Shown here one piece after another: positions 38,465 to 46,663 of a stretch of DNA of 54,544 bases. Location of the stretch: positions 6,788,380-6,842,923 of the forward strand of contig NZ_MKZS01000001.1 of the NCBI RefSeq assembly GCF_001942495.1, in the 5' to 3' direction. Source of the DNA: Moorena bouillonii PNG. Lineage in GTDB: Bacteria > Cyanobacteriota > Cyanobacteriia > Cyanobacteriales > Coleofasciculaceae. Below the pieces are notes generated by a model. It searched no databases. It saw only the letters and a list, made by a program, of their open reading frames with translations, and was not told the origin of the DNA. Both the position numbers and the translations under genes were made by a program. Numbering within the stretch: the first letter of the stretch is position 1; every line of letters starts with the position of its first letter.

Positions 38465-38501
38465 CAGATAGAATATTATAAACCACTATAGGTAATTTTA
38501 A

Positions 38502-39461
38502 ATGTTTCTATCTGCCAAGACAAAGCAAAAGCGAACAGATCACCAAAAGGTCTTAATGGCTAGATGCCCAGGCATCGCTCCCCCCCGATTGCGCAAGAGG
38601 AGAGTTTTAGCTAAGTCCGGTGCTTTGTCCCAGGATGGATACAAGCCAAACCATCTTATCTTCAAGCAGTTCTTAAATAACCAGCCTCTCAAACTCACAT
38701 TTAAGAATGGGCAAACTGCTTGTGCTATTCAAGTGGATCATTCTGTGGACTTGTCTGGTGCCCTGAACCAAATCGGCCTTGACGGCTCCCGTCCGGTTCT
38801 AGTGGTAGTCGGTGGGGCAAGTAAGATGAGTGATCAGAGTATGGCTCGTCTGCGCCTGTTGTTTGTCAATGTACTAGCTCCCATTGCTGAAACCCTGGGA
38901 GCATGTGTGGTGGATGGCGGTACCGATACTGGCGTGATGCAGATGATGGGGCAAGCTCGTGCTGAGATTGCTGGCACCTTTCCCTTAGTAGGTATTGCCC
39001 CAGTGGGCAAGATTGCGCTTCCTGATGCACCCCCCTCATCTTCTGGTCAAACATCACTGGAGCCAAATCATACTCATTTTATGCTGATTCCTGGGTCTAC
39101 CTGGGGTGATGAATCCCCCTGGTTGGCTCGTATAGCTACTACCCTGGCAGACGGAAAGCCATCAGTCACAGTAATGGCTAACGGTGGGGCGATTACCTTG
39201 CTAGACTTATTTGAAAACAAGAAAGCTGGACGACCATTGATAGTTCTTGGGGGCAGTGGTCGGTTGGCAGATGAAATTACTATGGCAGTACGGTATCCAG
39301 AACAAGAAGCACGAGAATCTGTTACCGAACTATTACAACCAAATCACTTGCAACAAAATCATTTGACCTGTTACGACCTCTCACAACCATTCAGTGAATT
39401 GACTAAAATCATCATGGAGGGACAGACCAGACAGTCAAGGTACACAGTCAAGAGTACATAA
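38502..39461 (+). CDS. LSDAT/SLOG-domain protein (predicted nucleotide-derived ligand sensor)
   Basis: The protein has 319 residues. After a basic, probably disordered N-terminus (about 60 residues) comes a Rossmann-like SLOG domain of the prokaryotic LSDAT type. Three Gly-rich loops are visible: VLVVVGGASKMSD (about 106), ACVVDGGTDTGVMQMMG (about 134-150) and VMANGGAITLLDLF (about 227), plus the LIPGSTWGDESPWLARIA segment. This family is related to the cytosolic sensor domain of TRPM channels and is predicted to bind nucleotide-derived ligands. The start is not certain; a later one would remove only the low-complexity tail. It is followed at 136 bp by a DUF4231/SLATT membrane protein, the pairing predicted for SLOG-SLATT conflict systems. 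Confidence 0.8.
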   Translation: MFLSAKTKQKRTDHQKVLMARCPGIAPPRLRKRRVLAKSGALSQDGYKPNHLIFKQFLNNQPLKLTFKNGQTACAIQVDHSVDLSGALNQIGLDGSRPVLVVVGGASKMSDQSMARLRLLFVNVLAPIAETLGACVVDGGTDTGVMQMMGQARAEIAGTFPLVGIAPVGKIALPDAPPSSSGQTSLEPNHTHFMLIPGSTWGDESPWLARIATTLADGKPSVTVMANGGAITLLDLFENKKAGRPLIVLGGSGRLADEITMAVRYPEQEARESVTELLQPNHLQQNHLTCYDLSQPFSELTKIIMEGQTRQSRYTVKST

Positions 39462-39596
39462 GCTAAAACGCATTTTAAATCCGTTTTAGCAATGGCTTTA
39501 AAATGCATGGCTATTGGCAAAAGGGGACTGAGATCTATCTTTTTTATGTGATTTCACGCGCTTATACAGTTTAAATGCACAACAGCTTAGACTGCC

Positions 39597-40670
39597 ATGA
39601 CGTCAGAAGTTGAGCCTACATACTCCCCTGGGCCAAGCCCAACCCTCAAACGTGCTTGGGAACGTCAGCGTACCTATAGCAAAAATGCCACAGCGGCTCA
39701 GAAACGTTTCTTCCTGCTGCGGATAGGAATTCTGGTATTGAGTGTGTTGGCTACCTTGCTAGCTGTGGTCCACTCAGAGTTGGTAGACGTCCTTGGTGAG
39801 TCACACCAGACGGTCAAAGTAATTCACTACGTTCTTCTACTAGTGCCAATTGCTCTCAGTGTACTACTAGCAGGTGCAGTTAAGTTCGACAAAGGTGGCA
39901 ATTGGATTCTGTTACGGGGTAGTGCCGAGGCAATTAAAAGGGAAATTTACTGTTACCGTGCGCAAGTTGGGGAATACAGTGATAACACCTCGCGGGATGC
40001 TAAGCTGGCACGTAAGGTCAAGGTGATTAGTCAAAGGCTAAAGGGAACCACAGTTCACCACACTAGTTTTAGCCCCTACGAGGGGGAAGTTTCCCGTAGA
40101 AAACGCTCATCCTTAAGCAAAGACAAGAAAAGCAAGGACAAGAAACATCAGGAAGCTCAACAGCATCATCAAGACGATAAGTTTTCTGACCTCACCCCCG
40201 AAAACTACCTAGTCTGGCGAGTGGAAGACCAGTTTAAGTGGTACCGAAAGCGAACTAGGAAACTTGATATACAATTGCATGGCTACCAGTGGGGGGTATA
40301 TATCTTGGGCGGTGTGGGTTCATTTCTGGTAGCGCTGGGTCAAGACACCTCGGTGGCGGTCACTACAGCCTTAGCTGCGGCATTTTCTAGTTTCCTGGAA
40401 TTGAAACGGGTTGAGACAACGCTGATTGCCTACAACCAAGCAGCTGATGATTTGTACGATATAAGCACTTGGTGGCATGGTCTCTCAGACCAGGAAAAAT
40501 TGGATAAATTTGACTTATTGGTGATCAGTACAGAGAAAACCATCCAAAGCGAAAATGTAGGCTGGGTGCAAGAGATGAATGATGCACTAGCAGAACTCTA
40601 TGGTGAAACCCAGGAGTCTGAGGCTCAGGAAAAAAACACCTCTCCGTCTAAGAAAGTCGATACTAAATGA
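39597..40670 (+). CDS. DUF4231/SLATT-domain membrane protein (predicted pore-type effector)
   Basis: This 357-residue protein has two pairs of transmembrane helices: LLRIGILVLSVLATLLAVV and VIHYVLLLVPIALSVLLAG near residues 42-98, and GVYILGGVGSFLVALG and AVTTALAAAFSSFLEL near 231-272. DUF4231 features follow each pair (WILLRGSAEAIKREIYCYRAQ and TTLIAYNQAADDLYDISTWW). A Lys/His-rich insert (about 165-195) separates the halves. SLATT proteins are predicted to perforate or depolarise the membrane once a partner SLOG or CD-NTase component detects invasion. Context with the LSDAT gene supports that, but there is no experimental evidence here. Confidence 0.82.
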   Translation: MTSEVEPTYSPGPSPTLKRAWERQRTYSKNATAAQKRFFLLRIGILVLSVLATLLAVVHSELVDVLGESHQTVKVIHYVLLLVPIALSVLLAGAVKFDKGGNWILLRGSAEAIKREIYCYRAQVGEYSDNTSRDAKLARKVKVISQRLKGTTVHHTSFSPYEGEVSRRKRSSLSKDKKSKDKKHQEAQQHHQDDKFSDLTPENYLVWRVEDQFKWYRKRTRKLDIQLHGYQWGVYILGGVGSFLVALGQDTSVAVTTALAAAFSSFLELKRVETTLIAYNQAADDLYDISTWWHGLSDQEKLDKFDLLVISTEKTIQSENVGWVQEMNDALAELYGETQESEAQEKNTSPSKKVDTK

Positions 40671-40842
40671 GATCATTTATAATATCATTTACGTGCTTGA
40701 CAGACTGGCTTTCTTGTGGTGTAAATTCATCCGATGGGCAGAGCACCAGAGGTGACACCTCAATCCTAACTATTCTTCAGCTGCTCCCCATTGGTTATAT
40801 CCGTTACCTATCCGTTACCCATCTGTTGCCCCTATTTCCTTG

Positions 40843-40926
40843 TCTTGATGCAAAGCGCGAGTGGGGGAAACCACGGCAGTCGCTCATGGGGGAGACCCCC
40901 AAGACCGCGCTGCCTCCCCAAGACCG
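40843..40926. repeat. GC-rich dispersed repeat (CGCTCATGGGGG type)
   Basis: TCTTGATGCA, then GGGGGAAACCACGGCAGTCG, CTCATGGGGGAGACCCCCAA and GACCGCGCTGCCTCCCCAAG. The same unit, on the opposite strand and interrupted by other repeats, is found at 53421-53642 inside hicA. It encodes nothing obvious and is probably a mobile or recombining intergenic repeat. Confidence 0.65.
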
Positions 40927-40930
40927 TAAT

Positions 40931-40977
40931 GGTGCTTTTTCCGTAGGCGAATTAAATTCGCCTACGGAAAAAGCACC
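40931..40977. repeat. Perfect 47-bp palindrome
   Basis: There are 23-bp arms around a single central A at 40954. The left arm starts GGTGCTTTTTCCGTAGGCGA (40931), and the right arm is its exact complement ending at 40977. It can extrude as a cruciform or act as a strong RNA hairpin between the SLATT and TIR genes. Confidence 0.85.
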
Positions 40978-41079
40978 TCTGCATCGCTCTCACAACTCTT
41001 CAAGCTTGCTCGATTTACGAAATCCAGGGTGTTACAAGTGTAGTGTTAAGTAGATCTCCTCACTTAGACCCCTGGACAA

Positions 41080-44000
41080 ATGACTATATTTTTCGATGCC
41101 TTTATCTCCTACGGACGTGCTGACAGCAAAGCCTTTGCTACTAAACTTGAAGCTAGACTAACACAATTGGGCTTAACGGTCTGGTTTGACCAGAAGGACA
41201 TTCCGCCTGCTGTAGATTGGCAGCATCAGATTGATAATGGCATTGAGAGAACTCATAACTTCATTTTTATCATTTCCCCCCATTCCGTTAATTCAAAATA
41301 CTGCCTCAAAGAAATTGAACTGGCTATTAAATACAATAAACGCATTATTCCTTTAGTGCATGTTAAATACCCTCGTGACAAAATTCCTACGATTATCCGT
41401 AAACTGAACTGGATCTATTTCCAAGATAAAATCAACGATTTTGAAGCGTCCTTTAAACAATTAATGAATTCCATCCGTAAGCATGCTGATTATGTAGAAC
41501 AGCATACTCGGTTTTTAGTTAAAGCTCTGGAGTGGGACAGAAATCAACAACAAACTAACCACCTGTTAATCCAGTCAGAACGGATTCAAGCTGAATCTTG
41601 GTTAAAGGTACGGTTTAAAAAAGAGCAAGCTCCTTGTGTGCCAACGGATTTACATTGTGAGTTTATTTGTGAAAGCACAAAAAATGCCAATAATTTAATG
41701 ACCCAAGTGTTTATCTCTTATTCTGATAAAGATCAAGATATCAAGGATAAACTTAGCAAAACCCTGATGCGGGAAGGAATCACAATCTGGAAACCTGAAA
41801 CGGATATTAAAACCGGTATAGACTTCCAAGCGGCAATCAACCAAGGAATTGAGGAAGCTGATAATCTCATTTACTTAATTTCACCCAATTCGAGTCAATC
41901 AAAATACTGTCAGCAAGAACTTGAACACGCCTTTGCTCACAATAAACGGATTATATCACTACTGATTGAAGACACGGATATTGACCAAATACCACCAAAA
42001 ATTAGTTCATTACAATTCCTAGATTTTACTAAGTCTAACCATGAAGGAAACTACCGCTTAATGGCTGCTCAATTATTAAAAGAATTAAATCAAGATGCTC
42101 TCTATTACGAAGAGCATAAGCTTTTGTTAGTCAAAGCGATCAAATGGCTGAGCCAAAACCGTAATTCTAGCATTTTATTGCGGGGTCACAATTTAAACTA
42201 TTACGAAAACTGGCTGAAAGTAAATCGGCAACGCCTGGAACATCCACCCCTAGGATTACATGAAGAATTTCTGGCGGCTAGCAGGAATCAACAGCATGAA
42301 TCTTATCTAGACGTTTTTATTTCTTATTCCCGTACTGATTCAGATTTGGCTAGGAAGTTAAATGAGGCATTGCAGTTACAGGGTAAAACTACTTGGTTTG
42401 ACCAAGAAAGTATTCCTCCGGGCAGTGATTTTCAAGAGGAAATCTATCGTGGAATTGAACATTCTGATAATTTCTTATTTATTATTTCCCCTGCTTCGGT
42501 AAATTCACGCTACTGTGCTGGGGAGGTAGACTATGCTCAGACATTAAATAAACGGTTTGTGACTGTGCTTTCTTCACAGGTACCAGCAAAAATGCTACAT
42601 CCTGGATTAGCTAGCATCCAGTGGATTGATTTCAACCGGCATGGAGGAGATTTTTATCCCAATTTCAGTGAATTGGTCAGAACCCTTGATACTGACCGAG
42701 AGCATGTGCGCAGTCACACTAAATGGTTGCAGCGAGCTAGGGAATGGGAGCAGTCTAACCAAGATACAGATTTGCTGTTGCGTGGCAGCGAATTTTCTAT
42801 TGCCCAACAATGGTTGCTTGATGCCGAGACCAATGATAAACAGCCGACTGCGACACCTTTACACAAGGACTATATTGCTAAAAGTCGGGATGCCATATCG
42901 ATTTTGAGAAAACGGGAAAAGCGTCGATTAGTTATCTTACGGTTGTCCCTTACTTTGATGAGTGCAGCATTTGCAGCAGCTGTTGGCTTTGGCTTGGTTG
43001 CTTTCATGCAATGGAAACGGCCAGAAACGGTTAGGGAAGGTCACATTAATGCTCTGAGTCGATATTCACTGGCTCTGAGAGAATCAAATCAGGAATTTGA
43101 TGCCCTGATCGAAGCAATCAGGGCTGCACGGCAACTGCAAAAACAGATACGTAGTGTAAAACCTGAAACTGAGGGTCTGGTTAGGACAGCATTGCACGGA
43201 GCAATGTCTTGGGTTAGAGAATACAACCGTTTGGTAGGCCATAACAGTTGGGTTACTAGTGTTAGTTTTAGCCCTGACGGTAATCTGATTGCTTCTGCTA
43301 GTAAAGACCATACTGTCAAACTGTGGAGCCGCAAGGGTAAGGCACTCAAAACCTTGAAGGGACATAACGGTACCGTTTGGAATGTTAGTTTCAGCCCAGA
43401 TGGCAAGACTATTGCTACAGCTAGTCAGGATAAGACGGTCAAACTGTGGAGCTTAGACGGGAAAAACCTCCAAACCTTTAAAGGACATCAGCGTGGAGTG
43501 CGGAGCGTGAGTTTTAGTCCGGACGGCAGGATGCTGGCTACGGCTAGTAACGATAATACTGTCAAGCTGTGGAGCCTCAATGGCAACCAACTCCAAACCT
43601 TTGAGGGGATTGCGGCTGGATATCGCAGTATCAGCTTTAGTCCGGATGGCAAAATTCTGGCTTCTGCTGGAAGTAACAATACTATCAAACTCTGGCAGCT
43701 GGATGGGACAAGTATTGCAACGTTTAAGGGGCATAAGGCTGAGGTTTATAGCGTCAGTTTCTCACCCCAAGGCAAGATGATTGCTTCTGCTAGTAGGGAT
43801 AAGACTATCAAACTCTGGAGCCTTGATGGTCGGGAACTGAAGACTTTTCCAAAGAAATTCGCTGGAGTCAGAAGCGTCAGGTTCAGCCCGGATGGCAAAA
43901 CCCTCGCCTCTGCTAGTCGGGATAAAACCGTCAAACTCTGGAGCCTTGATGGCTCGGAACTCCAAACCTTCCGAGGGCATCAGGCTGGGGCTTATGACCT

Positions 44001-45240
44001 TAGCTTTAGCCCAGATGGCAAGACCCTGGCTAGTGCTAGTGAAGATAAAACCATTAAACTCTGGCGCTTATATGCGAAAACACCTCGCACTTTCAAGGGT
44101 CATAGGAGTAATGTCTGGAGTGTGAGTTTTAGCCCAGATGGCAAAACCTTGGCTAGTGCTAGTGAAGATAAAACTGCTAAGCTATGGCATTTAGATTATA
44201 CCTGTGGCAAGGAAGGATTAGGGGAAATAAGGTCTAGTAAAACTATCAATGTGCTGGATTTTTGTTTGACTCCAAAAGTTCTAGACAGCCACAGAGATGC
44301 AGTGTTTAGTGTTAGTTTCAGCCCCGATGGCAAAACTATTGCTACAGGTAGCCGGGATAGTAAGGTTAGACTTTGGAGTAAGGATGGTAAAAAAATCCAA
44401 ACACTCCAGGGGCATCAGGCTGGAGTCTTTAGCGTTAGTTTCAGCCCTGACAGTCAGACGATTGTATCTGGCAGTTGGGATAAAGCTGTCAAGCTTTGGA
44501 CTTTTAAAGGAAGAGAACGCCAAAGGTTTAAAAAGCTTAGGGCTGCGGTTAGAAGTGTTAATTTTAGTCCCGATGGTATGATGATTGCTGCTGGTAGTGA
44601 TGATAATACTATCAAGCTTTGGAGTCGGGGAAACTTATGTAATGGTGAATTAAAATCAGCAAACTTAAAATCAGTAAACTTAAAAGCAGCAAACTTAAAA
44701 CCAGCAGTTGGCTCAGACCATAACACAAATTTTTTGCCTTTTTGCTTAACTCCTACTATCCTCAAAGGTCATGATGATGTAATTTGGAGTGTCAGTTTTA
44801 GTCCCGACAGTCAGATGCTTGTCTCTGGTAGTGAGGACGAAACAGTTAAACTTTGGAGTAGAGACGGTAAAGAAATCCGAACTCTCAAAGGGCATAAGGG
44901 TAAGGTGTTTAGCGTCAGTTTCAGCCCAGATGGCAAGATGATTGCTTCGGCTAGTGGTGACAAAACGGTTAAACTCTGGAATTTGAAGGGGCAAGAACTT
45001 GAAACTCTGATTGGACATAATGATGGCGTTTTTAGCCTCAGTTTCAGTCCCGATGGCAAAATCCTGGCTTCATCTGACTCCAGTGGCAATGTGATTATGT
45101 GGGATATGGATCTAAGTTTAGATTTCAATGACCTTCTGGGTCGGGCTTGTGATTGGGTAGGGGATTATCTCAAGCACAATTCTGCAATCGATGAAAGCGA
45201 TCGCACTCTTTGTGATGGTATTAAACCCAAATCAAAATAG
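41080..45240 (+). CDS. Triple TIR-domain, transmembrane, WD40-repeat protein
   Basis: The protein has 1386 residues. Three TIR modules start near residues 5 (FFDAFISYGRADS), 209 (TQVFISYSDKDQD) and 410 (YLDVFISYSRTDS). Each has a putative catalytic Glu in S-x-YC-x2-E (SKYCLKEIE, SKYCQQELE, SRYCAGEVD) and a BB-loop such as WFDQESIPPGSDF. Each is followed by the same 65-residue helical linker (HTRFLVKALEW...). One transmembrane helix lies near 617-642 (ILRLSLTLMSAAFAAAVGFG). Residues 717-1345 hold fourteen WD40 repeats (VSFSPDGK...DKTVKLWS), enough for two seven-bladed propellers. TIR domains in bacterial defence hydrolyse NAD+ or make signalling nucleotides. The topology suggests TIRs and propellers on opposite sides of the membrane. 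Confidence 0.92.
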   Translation: MTIFFDAFISYGRADSKAFATKLEARLTQLGLTVWFDQKDIPPAVDWQHQIDNGIERTHNFIFIISPHSVNSKYCLKEIELAIKYNKRIIPLVHVKYPRDKIPTIIRKLNWIYFQDKINDFEASFKQLMNSIRKHADYVEQHTRFLVKALEWDRNQQQTNHLLIQSERIQAESWLKVRFKKEQAPCVPTDLHCEFICESTKNANNLMTQVFISYSDKDQDIKDKLSKTLMREGITIWKPETDIKTGIDFQAAINQGIEEADNLIYLISPNSSQSKYCQQELEHAFAHNKRIISLLIEDTDIDQIPPKISSLQFLDFTKSNHEGNYRLMAAQLLKELNQDALYYEEHKLLLVKAIKWLSQNRNSSILLRGHNLNYYENWLKVNRQRLEHPPLGLHEEFLAASRNQQHESYLDVFISYSRTDSDLARKLNEALQLQGKTTWFDQESIPPGSDFQEEIYRGIEHSDNFLFIISPASVNSRYCAGEVDYAQTLNKRFVTVLSSQVPAKMLHPGLASIQWIDFNRHGGDFYPNFSELVRTLDTDREHVRSHTKWLQRAREWEQSNQDTDLLLRGSEFSIAQQWLLDAETNDKQPTATPLHKDYIAKSRDAISILRKREKRRLVILRLSLTLMSAAFAAAVGFGLVAFMQWKRPETVREGHINALSRYSLALRESNQEFDALIEAIRAARQLQKQIRSVKPETEGLVRTALHGAMSWVREYNRLVGHNSWVTSVSFSPDGNLIASASKDHTVKLWSRKGKALKTLKGHNGTVWNVSFSPDGKTIATASQDKTVKLWSLDGKNLQTFKGHQRGVRSVSFSPDGRMLATASNDNTVKLWSLNGNQLQTFEGIAAGYRSISFSPDGKILASAGSNNTIKLWQLDGTSIATFKGHKAEVYSVSFSPQGKMIASASRDKTIKLWSLDGRELKTFPKKFAGVRSVRFSPDGKTLASASRDKTVKLWSLDGSELQTFRGHQAGAYDLSFSPDGKTLASASEDKTIKLWRLYAKTPRTFKGHRSNVWSVSFSPDGKTLASASEDKTAKLWHLDYTCGKEGLGEIRSSKTINVLDFCLTPKVLDSHRDAVFSVSFSPDGKTIATGSRDSKVRLWSKDGKKIQTLQGHQAGVFSVSFSPDSQTIVSGSWDKAVKLWTFKGRERQRFKKLRAAVRSVNFSPDGMMIAAGSDDNTIKLWSRGNLCNGELKSANLKSVNLKAANLKPAVGSDHNTNFLPFCLTPTILKGHDDVIWSVSFSPDSQMLVSGSEDETVKLWSRDGKEIRTLKGHKGKVFSVSFSPDGKMIASASGDKTVKLWNLKGQELETLIGHNDGVFSLSFSPDGKILASSDSSGNVIMWDMDLSLDFNDLLGRACDWVGDYLKHNSAIDESDRTLCDGIKPKSK
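44650..44709 (+). repeat. 15-nt tandem repeat inside the WD40 region
   Basis: Four units of TTAAAATCAGCAAAC (variants TCAGT, GCAGC, CCAGCAGTT) encode LKSAN-LKSVN-LKAAN-LKPAV, a short run resembling pentapeptide repeats. It is inserted in the loop between WD40 repeats 11 and 12. Confidence 0.7.
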
Positions 45241-45254
45241 ACTGGATTAAGGAA

Positions 45255-45345
45255 AGGCAAGAGGCAAGAGGCAAGAGGCAAGAGGCAAGAGGAACCCACC
45301 CCTAACCCCTCCCAGGAGGGGAAGGCAAGAGGCAAGAGGCAAGAG
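45255..45345. repeat. Heptamer tandem repeats (STRR), GGCAAGA
   Basis: Five or six direct copies of GGCAAGA at 45255-45290 and three more at 45322-45345. They flank the hairpin-forming CCCCTCCCAGGAGGGG (about 45307-45322). The block follows the TIR gene stop by 14 bp. The same unit recurs at 52898-52928. Confidence 0.8.
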
Positions 45346-45391
45346 TTAATAAAGTAAGAGATAAATTGGGTATAGAAAGGGAGAGACACTT

Positions 45392-45820
45392 GTGGAAAAA
45401 GCATACACAAAAGATTTTAATTCCTGGACACAACAAACAGCACAGTTGTTGCGAGAAGGTCGTTGGCAAGAGATTGACTTAGAAAATCTGATTGAGGAGG
45501 TTGAAGACTTGGGCAAGAGTGAAAGGCGGGGAATTACTAGCCAATTGATTCGCCTGCTGTTGCATTTGCTCAAGTGGCAATACCAGCATCAGCGTCGCTC
45601 CGATAGCTGGCTGGATTCGATTACTGACGCTCGTACTCAGATTGAGTTAGCTATTGAAGATAGTCCCAGTCTCAGGAGCTATCCCGCTGAGCAGCTGGAA
45701 CAAAGCTATCAGCGGGCTCGCCGTAAGGCAGCCCAGCAAACAGGAATGTCTGTTTCGGTTTTCCCAGAGGCTTGCCCCTATTCTCTTGAATTGATTTTAG
45801 ATCAGGATTGGTTACCATAA
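45392..45820 (+). CDS. DUF29 family protein
   Basis: This 142-residue protein starts at GTG 45392 and contains the DUF29 core: YTKDFNSWTQQTAQLLREGRWQEID, NLIEEVEDLGKSERRGITSQLIRLLLHLLKWQYQ and SWLDSITDARTQIELAIEDSPSL. DUF29 proteins are all-helical, occur in many copies in cyanobacterial accessory regions and have no settled function. It is separated from the TIR gene by a heptamer repeat block and is probably transcribed independently. Confidence 0.9.
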   Translation: MEKAYTKDFNSWTQQTAQLLREGRWQEIDLENLIEEVEDLGKSERRGITSQLIRLLLHLLKWQYQHQRRSDSWLDSITDARTQIELAIEDSPSLRSYPAEQLEQSYQRARRKAAQQTGMSVSVFPEACPYSLELILDQDWLP

Positions 45821-45853
45821 TCCTAAAATTAAAGCCTATTTTAGCATAATATA

Positions 45854-45970
45854 GTGAATATTAAATTAATTGATATTGGTGTGATTAAACCCATAACTTG
45901 GACTGAAAAACTCAAGGCACTAGAGGCACGGGTTGATAAATGGGAAACGGATAACCCCTCATACAATTAA
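45854..45970 (+). CDS. Possible small protein or gene remnant
   Basis: A 38-residue frame from GTG 45854 reads IKPITWTEKLKALEARVDKW and ends ETDNPSYN, 25 bp before the Uma2 gene. It has amphipathic helical character (EKLKALEARVDKWE) and no ribosome-binding site. It could be a genuine small protein or the tail of a lost gene; the evidence is composition only. Confidence 0.25.
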   Translation: MNIKLIDIGVIKPITWTEKLKALEARVDKWETDNPSYN

Positions 45971-45995
45971 GCTGTATTTTTAAAGTTAAGTTATC

Positions 45996-46571
45996 ATGAC
46001 CCTGATCAAAACTAAACGCTTTAGCCTAGCTGACTATCATCGCTTGATTGATAATGGTTTTCTAACAGAAGATGACCGGGTGGAGTTGATTCGGGGAGAG
46101 TTAATACAAATGGTGGCGAAGGGTACGTCCCACTCGGTTTGCAACACTAAGTTATGGCGAGAGTTGGACAGACTAGTAGGCCACCGTGGGGTGGTACGGG
46201 GACAGGAACCAATCATCCTATCGAACGACAGTGAACCGGAACCGGATGTTGCGATCGCATGGGGTCAGGCGGATGACTACTTGCCAAATCACCCTTATCC
46301 AAAGGATATATTGCTGGTTATTGAGGTGTCAGATTCAACCCTGGAGTATGACCAAACCGTAAAGCTATCCTTATATTCAGAAAACCAAATTCAGGATTAC
46401 TGGATTGTTAACCTGGTGGCTGGTCAACTAGAGTGCTATACTCAGCCCTATCAAGATACTCAAAGAAATTTCGGCTATCGCGTCAAACGGGTGGTGTTGC
46501 CCAATGAAACGGTTACTATTCCTGCTCTTGGCGATCTTTCCCTAGAGTTAAGTCGTGTGTTTCCAGCTTGA
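45996..46571 (+). CDS. Uma2 family (DUF820) PD-(D/E)XK nuclease-like protein
   Basis: This 191-residue protein carries the Uma2 pattern: FSLADYHRLIDNGFLTEDDRVELIRGEL at the N-terminus, then the nuclease-like core EPEPDVAIAW and DILLVIEVSDSTLEYD, followed by KLSLYSENQIQDYWIVNL. The Asp of EPDVAI and the Glu of VIEVS correspond to the metal-binding residues of the PD-(D/E)XK fold. Uma2 genes are extremely numerous in cyanobacteria and are often near mobile elements; their targets are unknown. It has its own short upstream region. Confidence 0.92.
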   Translation: MTLIKTKRFSLADYHRLIDNGFLTEDDRVELIRGELIQMVAKGTSHSVCNTKLWRELDRLVGHRGVVRGQEPIILSNDSEPEPDVAIAWGQADDYLPNHPYPKDILLVIEVSDSTLEYDQTVKLSLYSENQIQDYWIVNLVAGQLECYTQPYQDTQRNFGYRVKRVVLPNETVTIPALGDLSLELSRVFPA

Positions 46572-46663
46572 GGAAAATTGGATCAGTTGATGGGTTGATC
46601 TAAAAGCGTCAAAATTAAAAAGAGTATATATTCCTATTTACTGAGACATTTACAACTATAGTT

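Larger units (their letters stand above)
40671..41079. other. Intergenic region made largely of dispersed repeats
   Basis: This is 409 bp between the SLATT and TIR genes. A 128-codon open frame overlaps the SLATT stop (ATGA at 40667) but is built from repeat sequence and is not considered a gene. It contains the repeat at 40843-40926 and the palindrome at 40931-40977. Confidence 0.6.

Noticed and set aside
40667..41053. 128-codon open frame overlapping the SLATT stop codon by ATGA
   Set aside because: Its sequence is made from the dispersed repeat at 40843 and the palindrome at 40931, with no protein-like pattern; the overlap is likely chance.
43230..45100. Regularly spaced DNA repeats that might suggest a CRISPR array
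   Set aside because: They are imperfect, about 125 nt apart, and encode WD40 repeats in frame.
43084..45128. Many open frames on the minus strand and in other frames across the WD40 region
   Set aside because: They repeat with the period of the WD40 units and are shadows of the real plus-strand gene.
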